From Candidatus Poribacteria bacterium (lineage in GTDB: Bacteria > Poribacteria > WGA-4E > WGA-3G), in the NCBI GenBank assembly GCA_012270795.1, contig JAAXHO010000080.1, positions 1-57,797 of the forward strand: DNA of 57,797 nucleotides, written 5' to 3'. How positions within the stretch are numbered: position 1 is the stretch's first letter; every line of letters starts with the position of its first letter. The notes under the pieces are model-generated. The model did not search any database and was not told where the DNA came from. It saw only the letters and a program-made list of their open reading frames with translations. The position numbers and the translations under genes were made by a program. Shown one piece after another: positions 1-6,939 of this stretch.

Positions 1-2
1 AC

Positions 3-1415
3 CAGCAGCGTTATGACACAATCGGTGCACTTGGCAATGTGTACGTGTCAACACCGCATATAGACAGTTTGGTTGCAGAAGGTGTTGCATTCACGCATGC
101 GTATTGCCAAAGCCCGATTTGCACCCCAAGTCGTGCCAGTTTTCTGACAGGTATGTATCCGAGCGCGACTCATGCAAATGGCAACGGCAACGCTTACTTC
201 CCAGAGACGTATTCACTGATAACGCGTACACTTGCGGATATTGGTTACGATTGTGGTCTAATTGGAAAACTTCATCTTGCGAGTGCTTATGGTAGAGTGG
301 AACCTCGTGTGAATGATGGTTATCGCTATTGGCAATATAGTCATGCACCACGGGATGATTGGGAAGAAGGGCACGATTATGCAAATTGGGTGCGTTCAAA
401 AGGGTATATACTCGGTGAGTTGATTCAGGACCCGCAAGGTGTACCCGCAGAATTACACCAAACAACCTGGTGTGCAGAAAAGACGATTGAATTCATCCGT
501 GAGGAACGGAATGGACCTTGGCTTGCGAGTGTGAATATCTATGATCCGCACCCACCGTTTAATCCGCCGCAATCATATAGGGAACAGTTTAATCCTGAAG
601 ATATGCCCGAACCTCTCTTTAGGGAGAGTGATTTGGAACAACAGGAAAGATTAGGTCAGATTGATTTTCAGTCTAAAGTACGAACACCTGATGAATTGGA
701 CATTCGAAATCCGATTTTGCCGCGCCCCCCACGTCGTGATGGGAAACCGGTAGTTGTCGGTGAAAGGGATGCGAAGACGCTTATTGCGGCATATTATGCT
801 ATGATAAAACAGATTGACGATCAGTTGGGACGGATGCTGGAAGTATTGGAAGAAACAGGACAACGTGAAAACACTGTGATTATCTTCACAAGTGATCATG
901 GTGAAACGCTGGGTGACCATGGACTCATTCAAAAAGGGTGTAGGTTTTATGAAGGATTGGTCAGGGTGCCGTTAATTTTCTCTTTGCCTGGACAGTTTGT
1001 TGGAGGTCTTAAGAGTGATGCACTTGTTGAATTGGTTGATAAAGTGCCTACGCTTTTAGACTTAGCCGGTTTGCCGATTCCAGAGCAGATGCACGGTCAT
1101 TCATTGTTGCCTATCCTTCGTGGTGAAACAGATCCGAACCATCATAGAAACTTTGTTAGGTGTGAGTATTATAACGCGATTGATATGCGCAACCACTCAT
1201 ACGCAACAATGTATAGAGATAAGCGTTATAAGTTAATAGTTTATCACGGACACGAAGAGGGTGAACTTTACGATTTAGTTGATGATCCTGATGAGTTCAA
1301 CAATCTATGGCATGCGGCTGATAAGCAGGATATCAAAATGGAACTGTTAAAACAGAGTTTTGATGCATCTATGTTTGCTATGGACAAAGGTCCAGAACGT
1401 GTGGGACCGATGTGA
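3..1415 (+). CDS. Sulfatase (alkaline-phosphatase superfamily), 5' end outside window
   Basis: Type I sulfatase expected to hydrolyse sulfate esters, probably on sulfated polysaccharides. The frame is open to the window edge (codons from base 3 read QQRYDTIGALGN), so the N-terminus with the first metal-binding Asp residues lies outside. The formylglycine motif CTPSR followed by ASFLTG is present, with Cys as the residue converted to formylglycine. Further on come GKLHLA, DPHPPF, and TSDHGETLGDHG with the metal-binding Asp-His pair. The C-terminus (LYDLVDDPDEFNNLW) is the usual sulfatase end. An internal GTG at 39 is not the true start because homology-like sequence continues upstream. The substrate cannot be told from sequence; multiple sulfatases are common in Poribacteria and Planctomycetes. 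Confidence 0.95.
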   Translation, partial: QQRYDTIGALGNVYVSTPHIDSLVAEGVAFTHAYCQSPICTPSRASFLTGMYPSATHANGNGNAYFPETYSLITRTLADIGYDCGLIGKLHLASAYGRVEPRVNDGYRYWQYSHAPRDDWEEGHDYANWVRSKGYILGELIQDPQGVPAELHQTTWCAEKTIEFIREERNGPWLASVNIYDPHPPFNPPQSYREQFNPEDMPEPLFRESDLEQQERLGQIDFQSKVRTPDELDIRNPILPRPPRRDGKPVVVGERDAKTLIAAYYAMIKQIDDQLGRMLEVLEETGQRENTVIIFTSDHGETLGDHGLIQKGCRFYEGLVRVPLIFSLPGQFVGGLKSDALVELVDKVPTLLDLAGLPIPEQMHGHSLLPILRGETDPNHHRNFVRCEYYNAIDMRNHSYATMYRDKRYKLIVYHGHEEGELYDLVDDPDEFNNLWHAADKQDIKMELLKQSFDASMFAMDKGPERVGPM

Positions 1416-1564
1416 TAGAATCAATTTAAAAAATTAGTTGTTCATTTTTGCATAAAGTGTGATAATTAATGATGTGAAACCAATTCTCAATTTAAAACAT
1501 TAGGATAAATTGTTGACATACCAATAACATTTTGCAAGAAGCGATTCGAAACGGGAGTAGTAAA

Positions 1565-1924
1565 ATGAAAAGAATCTGGCGGAATAGTATATTGACAGTG
1601 TGTTACTGCACAGGTATTGTTTTTGTGTTAATATTTCTGAATGGTTGTTCAGGGGCAACACACACAATTTCTATGGAAGAATTACCAAGAGTGGGATCAG
1701 ATACAGTTGTGGAAGAATGGAAGTTGGTAGAAAACCCGAACACTGGTATCAAAGAAATGCGGCTTGTACGTAAAATTCGGACAACGGTTTCTACAAGTTC
1801 CTCGTCATCTAAAGAAAATAAAGGACAGCACTACCCATCAGACGCTAACAACTACCGCATGATTCTTGCAATTGCAAATTTTGCACTTGCAGTGGTTGTG
1901 CTTTGTATAGCAGTGTCTGAATAA
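1565..1924 (+). CDS. Small predicted lipoprotein with C-terminal membrane helix
   Basis: A 119-residue protein of unknown function. I chose ATG 1565 because GGGAG lies 8 bases upstream and the product then begins with a lipoprotein signal (MKRIWRN, hydrophobic stretch, lipobox LNGC). A TTG at 1532 would add 11 residues ahead of the signal and is less likely. The mature part is a short polar region with a Ser-rich stretch, then a hydrophobic helix near the C-terminus (MILAIANFALAVVVLCIAV). The result would be a lipid-anchored protein that may also cross a membrane. No family recognised. A strong hairpin follows the stop. Confidence 0.6.
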   Translation: MKRIWRNSILTVCYCTGIVFVLIFLNGCSGATHTISMEELPRVGSDTVVEEWKLVENPNTGIKEMRLVRKIRTTVSTSSSSSKENKGQHYPSDANNYRMILAIANFALAVVVLCIAVSE

Positions 1925-1931
1925 TCTAACA

Positions 1932-1956
1932 TGCAGAATGCTGCACGCATTCTGCA
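1932..1956 (+). terminator. 10-bp stem hairpin after the lipoprotein gene
   Basis: TGCAGAATGC and GCATTCTGCA pair perfectly around the 5-base loop TGCAC, beginning 8 bases after a stop codon. There is no strong T tract, so it may be an attenuator or mRNA-stabilising hairpin rather than a true intrinsic terminator. Confidence 0.45.
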
Positions 1957-2025
1957 CATTTCAATCAGAAATAAGAATCTCCCAAATGAAACAAACGGAA
2001 AGTTTATCATAATGTAGGAGGAAAA

Positions 2026-2847
2026 ATGTCCCGAAAATTTCTATTTTGCTTGACATTAATGCTAATATGTGGTTTAAATGTAGGAAATGCTGCGGTAGAA
2101 TTGGGATTTATGTATCTTGGGGATGACGGTCCATTTACTGCACCTGCGTTGGAATTCGCAAAGGAAACCTATAATACCACACAATTGACAAAAAATGATC
2201 TGAAGAGTGCTACCTTCAAGAGGTTTGCTGTTGTGTGGTGGCACGAAGGGGATACCGACCCTGGTGCTTTATCTAACGCAGAAATTGATGCGTTTTTGGA
2301 CTACGCAGAGAGCGGCGGTGCAGTACTGTTGACAGGATGGGCAATTCGTTATGCTACACCGATGGGGTTTGAAGATGTTGATGCGCGCCAATTTGGACCT
2401 GAAGTAGACGATGGACAAAACGTTGGTATTACCGTTCTCCAAGAAACACTTGACCATAAATTAGTTGATGGATTAGAAAATATTGATGGGGGAATACCAA
2501 AACTTGGTGATAGGATACAGGTGAATTCAACTGGGTTTCCATTAAGTGGTGATTATCACAACAAGATTTGGAAGAACTTTATTACGGTTGCCAATGCTTG
2601 GGGACCTCCAGCAAGTGATTGGGGTGATACTATTGCTGCATTCGGTTATTGGAAAGCAGGTAACGGCAAGGTGTTCAATATGAATTGGCGACTCCCGAAC
2701 TATCACGAAAACAATAAAGATATTGATCAGTTAGAACAACTCACAGAAAATGTTATTAATTGGTTGGCGAGTGAATCAGCATATTTAGATGTCTCTTCAC
2801 ACGGCAAATTGCCAATAGTGTGGGGAGAATTAAAAAATCAGAGGTAA
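2026..2847 (+). CDS. Secreted protein with ThuA/GATase-like fold (DUF4960-like)
   Basis: A 273-residue exported protein. The N-terminus is a classical signal peptide (MSRKFLFCLTLMLICGL, cleavage near GNA-AVE) and the ATG is preceded by a strong GTAGGAGG site. The pattern of FAVVWWHEG, ALSNAEIDAFLDYAESGGAVLLTG and a C-terminal AFGYWKAGNGKVFNMNWRLPNY resembles the class-I glutamine-amidotransferase-like fold of ThuA and DUF4960 proteins. In these, an Asp/Glu-rich loop precedes a strand with Gly-Gly-Gly/Ala. No catalytic Cys-His pair is evident, so an enzymatic role is not claimed. Similar proteins often accompany glycan-degradation genes, which fits the adjacent sulfatase. Confidence 0.55.
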   Translation: MSRKFLFCLTLMLICGLNVGNAAVELGFMYLGDDGPFTAPALEFAKETYNTTQLTKNDLKSATFKRFAVVWWHEGDTDPGALSNAEIDAFLDYAESGGAVLLTGWAIRYATPMGFEDVDARQFGPEVDDGQNVGITVLQETLDHKLVDGLENIDGGIPKLGDRIQVNSTGFPLSGDYHNKIWKNFITVANAWGPPASDWGDTIAAFGYWKAGNGKVFNMNWRLPNYHENNKDIDQLEQLTENVINWLASESAYLDVSSHGKLPIVWGELKNQR

Positions 2848-2951
2848 ATTGTAAACGAAGTCATAGTGTGAGTAAAACATAAAGATGTGGTGAAATAGTG
2901 AAAGAGAGATAATTTTTGTCTTTTTCTTTCTGCTTCAGATCTCTATTTACT

Positions 2952-2980
2952 TTGAATTCTTAGCTCTTACTCGCTACAAG
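2952..2980 (+). promoter_or_regulatory. Candidate sigma-70 promoter, copy A
   Basis: TTGAAT, 17 bases, TACAAG. The same spacing with TTGAAT and TATGAG is conserved in copy B at 6832-6860 although the spacer bases differ slightly. Conservation in two copies supports function, but neither hexamer is a strong match. Confidence 0.35.
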
Positions 2981-3007
2981 TTCATATAATACTTCTGCCA
3001 CGTTGGC

Positions 3008-3042
3008 AGACGCTATGAGCATAACTTCCCAGTTATGCGTCT
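3008..3042 (+). other. Stem-loop in the long leader upstream of the TPR protein
   Basis: CATAACT (3020-3026) pairs with AGTTATG (3031-3037) around TCCC, and AGACG (3008-3012) pairs with CGTCT (3038-3042), leaving a one-sided bulge. It lies in the 113 bases unique to copy A of the duplicated region, about 120 bases before the start codon. Possible leader RNA structure; function unknown. Confidence 0.35.
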
Positions 3043-3146
3043 GTCTCTCGAATTGTAGTTTGTGGAACTGCGGATTGAAGAGGCAGTGAAATAACTATAA
3101 CAAACAAATAAATATAAAGCAAATAGAACGCCCTTTACAAGACAAT

Positions 3147-3154
3147 AAAGGAGG
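3147..3154 (+). promoter_or_regulatory. Ribosome binding site that fixes the start at 3162
   Basis: AAAGGAGG lies 7 bases before ATG 3162. It shows that translation begins there although that frame stops after 22 codons. This is the main evidence that the following gene has lost or lacks one base near 3209-3212. Confidence 0.6.
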
Positions 3155-3161
3155 AACTCAT

Positions 3162-4438
3162 ATGTTATTCTTGAAAAAACATGTATGGTGGATGGTCATG
3201 ATCGTTGTGGGGCTGGTATCTCTATGCTAATTCTTGATTTAACTGAGCCGCCGCCAGTCGTTGTTGAAGCACCACCCCCTGTCATAGAAAGTAGTGAACC
3301 ACCGAAGTTAGTGCTGCGAGCCCCGCCTCCGGGTGAGACGTATGGGACAGGGTATTGGGATGGCGACGCATGGAATCGCACTGTACCAGCAGCACCTGAG
3401 AAAATCTCGGTAGATGGAGAAATGTTGAGCTACGAAGAACTTAAAAAGAAGATGTGGAGAGGGTACTATCCATACGTCCAACGTGTCATAGAAGAATATC
3501 CATATTCTGAAGCAGCACTTATGGCGAGATATCGCCTTGCAAGTGAGGTTTGGCCAGACGAATCCCTCCTGCTGACGCGGTATAAAGAGATGCTGAAATA
3601 CCATCCGGACTCTCCGCGTCTGCTTCAGAATTTAGCAGAGTTAACGTGGGAAAACTCTCCAGAAGAAGCGATTGCTTATGGTAAAAAAGCCCTCAAATAC
3701 AAGCCTTTGTACCCAGAAGATACTATGTACGGTCTGTGGACAGAATCTGTTGAAATTCATAATACTTTGGGTATGGCGTATCAACAAGTGGGTGATTACA
3801 AATCCGCTCTTGTGCATCTTAAAACAACAAAAAATTTGTTAGAATCTAACAATGTTCAAACAGATCAGATCTCCTACGATGTGGTCATTACTTCTATTGA
3901 ATACATTGAGAAGGGAAGTCCGTTGTGGGGTTCTGTTCCCCATCTTGATTTAGATGTTTCTGCCGAATCTATCCTTGATTTTTCTTCTATGCCGCCATTG
4001 CCCGATTCTCCTATTGAGGCACCGCCAGGCCGATCTGTTGAAGTGGAGCCAGATCTCTTGGAGGTGCCTGTCCCTGGTCCCGATCCGTCTTTGATTTCTT
4101 CGGAGGCCGAAGGACCGCGCGTAGCAGCTTCGGAACAGGCGCACGAAGTGTTTGTCCAGCAACGACAGCGAGAACAGCAGGATTTTGAAGAGTTTCTGCG
4201 GTGGATGGAAACGATTGAGGGGGCGAAATCGCCTGCGGATTTAGAAGACTTTTTGATGCATGAGATGGCAAAGTATCTACAAGGAGAGTCTACCCACTTT
4301 GAATCAGAACGTGTACTTCGTGCACATGAGGTATTGGATCGTTTTGGTGAGAAAGAGGGATTGAAACGTTTAGAGCAGGTGGATCCGGAACTGGCGCGTG
4401 CAATACGGCGACAGCGACTGTCTATTCCTAAGAAATAG
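3162..4438 (+). CDS. Membrane-anchored Pro-rich/TPR protein with apparent frameshift
   Basis: From ATG 3162 the frame reads MLFLKKHVWWMVMIVVG and stops at a TAA after 22 codons, while the long frame (open from 3185 to 4438) has no ribosome site. Adding one G to the GGGG run at 3209-3212 joins them into a continuous protein: an N-terminal membrane helix, a PPPVVVEAPPP linker of TonB-like style, then helical repeats. The repeats (YPYVQRVIEEYPYSEAALMARYRLA; DYKSALVHLKTTKNL) are TPR-like and cover roughly the first half. A second Pro/Glu-rich linker and a charged helical C-terminal domain follow. Probably a periplasmic scaffold protein. The lesion may be a sequencing or assembly error, a real mutation, or a frameshift site. 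Confidence 0.6.
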
Positions 4439-4451
4439 AGGAGTTTTTTTG

Positions 4452-6341
4452 ATGAAAAGAAATTTTCTTTTTACATTAGCGTTTTTGTTTTCTTTTTCCA
4501 GTTTTGTTTCTGCAAACGATATTTCCATAGAGTTGACCCCGGTTTCTGGTGATGCGGATAAGCTGCCTGAAGGGGGCCACCCTGTCAATGAGGCACATAC
4601 GAATACGTCCTCCTTTACAGTGAGTATGTCTGGTACTCCCACGTCATACGTGACGATAAAAGTGAAGTTAGATTCTACAAGTTATCCAGGGACGTGTGGT
4701 AACTTTGGCAGCCGAACGGATACGGATTTGAAACTGAAGGCAGCAGACAATTCGGACTGGAGGTGGGTGAACGATCAGGAACTTTCTTATGAGTTAAACT
4801 CTGTGAATACGAGTCTGCCAGGGACGTTGACTGTGTGTTGTTATGATTGGGGACCGTCTGGAAAGTTATCCGTGTTTATAGGAGATTCGGAATCTGCCCA
4901 TTTTACGAGCACGGTGCCGATAGATAACAATGGCAACGGGATTGCGGATAGTTGGGAAAAGGATGGTGAGCAAACACATGTCATCAATGTCAACGGTGTG
5001 GAGCAAACAAAAAACGGTTACAACCAGGTGGTAGATGATGAGACGGGTCCTGGAGATAATAACAGGCATCCTGGAGATGGATGGTCTGTCAGTGCAGAAT
5101 ATCGTGGTATTTTCACAACAAAGACAGACACGCAGGTTACACGGCTTGACCCGAAAAAGAAGGATGTGATGGTGTGTTCTGATGAGGCTATGACAGAATA
5201 TGGAACGGGGAGTCTGCCTGAAATTGACAATCATAATTTTTGGACGCTGGTTCCCTATCAACTGAATGGTACGTGGAAAATTGTCAAGGATCCGTGGGGG
5301 GACGTATTTACTGACACTGGGAAAATAGACACCGATATTAGTGAAGATACTGGCTGGGTCAACATCAACTCAGCGGGTGTCCCTGGCAGTGACCAGCGTG
5401 TGTGGGCAATACAAATCACAAACGGTGGTTCTGATAAGAACGCCAATAGAATGGGAAGGACATCGGGTGGCTCTCCCTCACAATACACATTGATAGAGAT
5501 TTTTACTCAGAATGCAGAGGTGAAAGTTAACGAAATGTACGTAAAAGCGAAGGCAGACATTGAGAAACAGCGTAAGAAGCAGTATGCAGATCGCGCAAAG
5601 ACATGGCCGGATGGCGATAGGAGAAAAACAAGAGATGAGAATCTTGCGAAAAATTTTGTGTGGAAATCAGGAACCGATGCCAAAAAAACAACTGCCAGAA
5701 AATTGGTAATCAACAACACGATTGCACATGAAATTGTGCATGATCTCAACATCATACCGCACTGTGATAAGACGAGGCACCGAGGTTGTTTTATGAATGA
5801 ACCGGGTATATTCCGTGGCAAATATACGATAAAATTCAGTGGTACCATGGTGAATGCTGCAGGTGTGAATTGGGGGTTAAACACGGCACATTTCCCCGAT
5901 TTAGCCGTAACAGGACAGACGAGAGGAGCTGGTAATGCAATAGAATGCGACATTGAGATAGAGATTTCAGTTGAAGCTCCTCCCCCTCTTGTCAGTGAAG
6001 AAGACAGCAGTGCCACGTCCTCGTCGTCTGCGTCGCTTGTCTCCTCGGATGGTATTTATACGGCGACTGCGGGGACGGGACATGAGGCGAATTTAACATT
6101 GAGTGAGGTGCCGAGTTATGTCTTTTGGTATGTTCAGGGGCCGGGGGAGACGGCACCGGGGACAGAGGTAAAACAGGATACTTCTGGCAGTCTGACATCG
6201 CAGCTGAGCTATTCATTTCCGAGTGGTGTTTCTGGCGAATATGTCATATCGGTATCTGGCACTTCGGCATCTGGCGGCTCAGCGATTACAGCAAGTTATG
6301 CCGTTACGGTGTCTCTACCGAGCACTTCTACAGGACCTTGA
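4452..6341 (+). CDS. Secreted HExxH-containing protein, truncated by a TGA codon
   Basis: ATG 4452 follows a GAGG-type site and gives a signal peptide (MKRNFLFTLAFLFSFSSFVSA). An N-terminal beta-rich region (IELTPVSGDADKLPEGG) is followed by a calcium-binding loop DNNGNGIADSWEKD of the thrombospondin-3/EF-hand type, then by HEIVH with downstream PHCD and Cys residues. HEIVH is a plausible zinc-metalloprotease motif, but the third ligand is not clear. The C-terminal part is an Ig-like repeat ending in SGEYVISVSG...SYAVTVS. Translation stops at TGA 6339-6341, directly before a region that reads on as a second Ig-like repeat, so the protein is probably about 120 residues shorter than its ancestor. 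Confidence 0.65.
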   Translation: MKRNFLFTLAFLFSFSSFVSANDISIELTPVSGDADKLPEGGHPVNEAHTNTSSFTVSMSGTPTSYVTIKVKLDSTSYPGTCGNFGSRTDTDLKLKAADNSDWRWVNDQELSYELNSVNTSLPGTLTVCCYDWGPSGKLSVFIGDSESAHFTSTVPIDNNGNGIADSWEKDGEQTHVINVNGVEQTKNGYNQVVDDETGPGDNNRHPGDGWSVSAEYRGIFTTKTDTQVTRLDPKKKDVMVCSDEAMTEYGTGSLPEIDNHNFWTLVPYQLNGTWKIVKDPWGDVFTDTGKIDTDISEDTGWVNINSAGVPGSDQRVWAIQITNGGSDKNANRMGRTSGGSPSQYTLIEIFTQNAEVKVNEMYVKAKADIEKQRKKQYADRAKTWPDGDRRKTRDENLAKNFVWKSGTDAKKTTARKLVINNTIAHEIVHDLNIIPHCDKTRHRGCFMNEPGIFRGKYTIKFSGTMVNAAGVNWGLNTAHFPDLAVTGQTRGAGNAIECDIEIEISVEAPPPLVSEEDSSATSSSSASLVSSDGIYTATAGTGHEANLTLSEVPSYVFWYVQGPGETAPGTEVKQDTSGSLTSQLSYSFPSGVSGEYVISVSGTSASGGSAITASYAVTVSLPSTSTGP

Positions 6342-6712
6342 GAGACACCCGGCACTGCTAATGAAGCAAGCACTGTCTTTGAACCCACAGGAAGTTCAAA
6401 TATACAATCAGGGCTTGCAATACACACCGCTTTTGTCAGAACAGATGAGTCAGAACAGATGAGATGTATAACGGTGTCCATTTGTATCTCATTAGCACAC
6501 AAACACCATGGTATGTTGAAAGTGATTGGGGACAATGGATCGCATCAAGTCTACCTTCAGAGGCAACAAATACCGATGGAACTGAGACGGCGATTAGTTT
6601 TACAATACCCTCCGGGAGCAGCGGAGAATACAAGATCACGGCACAGGTTTACAGAATGTCTGACTTGATACAGTATACGATGGACTATAAGGTCACCGTC
6701 ACTACGGAATAA
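6342..6712 (+). pseudogene. Severed 3' part of the preceding gene (second Ig-like repeat)
   Basis: Directly after TGA 6339 the same frame reads ETPGTANEASTVFEPTG and continues to 6449. A 14-base unit TCAGAACAGATGAG then occurs twice in tandem (6436-6449 and 6450-6463) and shifts the frame. Removing one copy joins FVRTDE to MYNGVHLYL and runs to TAA 6712. The resulting domain ends SFTIPSGSSGEYKITAQ...DYKVTVTTE, matching the repeat just upstream (SYSFPSGVSGEYVISVS...SYAVTVS). The TGA sits where the first repeat has Gly (GPGETAPGT against GP*ETPGTA), consistent with GGA changed to TGA. The fragment at 6464 has no ribosome site of its own. Confidence 0.75.
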
Positions 6713-6740
6713 GCGGTCTGTCTATTATTTGCTATGGGAG

Positions 6741-6890
6741 TCATATTGCGTAAAACATAAGACTGTTGTAAAATTGGGAAAAGAAAGGGCACTTTATGGC
6801 CTATTCTTTCCACTTCAAATACCTATTCACTTTGAATTCTTAGTGCTTGCTCGCTATGAGTTCAACAAACAAATAGGTAAGAAGTAAATA
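6741..6890. repeat. Duplicated upstream region, copy B
   Basis: This is the shorter copy of the region described at 2861-3125, lacking its central 113 bases. It holds the paired motif TTGAAT (6832-6837), 17 bases, TATGAG (6855-6860), and ends 50 bases before the GTG of the PSD1-type gene. No coding sequence is seen in 6713-6939. Confidence 0.6.
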
Positions 6891-6939
6891 AAGCGGGCTA
6901 CACCGCTGTGTTAAATTTCATATCACATTGGAGGTTAAT

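Larger units (their letters stand above)
2861..3125. repeat. Duplicated upstream region, copy A
   Basis: Bases 2861-2984 and 3098-3125 match 6741-6864 and 6863-6890 at most positions. The best block is ACTTTGAATTCTTAG, followed by a CTCGCTA-AGTTCA block. Copy A carries about 113 extra bases (2985-3097) that include a stem-loop. Each copy ends 40-50 bases before a gene for an exported protein, so this is either a duplicated promoter/leader or an old mobile-element remnant. No other gene is visible in 2848-3161. Confidence 0.6.

Noticed and set aside
91-465. Minus-strand open frames opposite the sulfatase and many other genes
   Set aside because: They mirror well-supported plus-strand genes, have no ribosome sites and show no recognisable families.
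1513-1540. Promoter with TTGACA at 1513
   Set aside because: The -35 hexamer is perfect but no acceptable -10 hexamer lies 16-18 bases downstream.
6223-6462. Small overlapping frames around 6125-6668
   Set aside because: They are other-frame shadows of the damaged Ig-like region and have no start signals; the true continuation is recovered by removing the 14-bp duplication.
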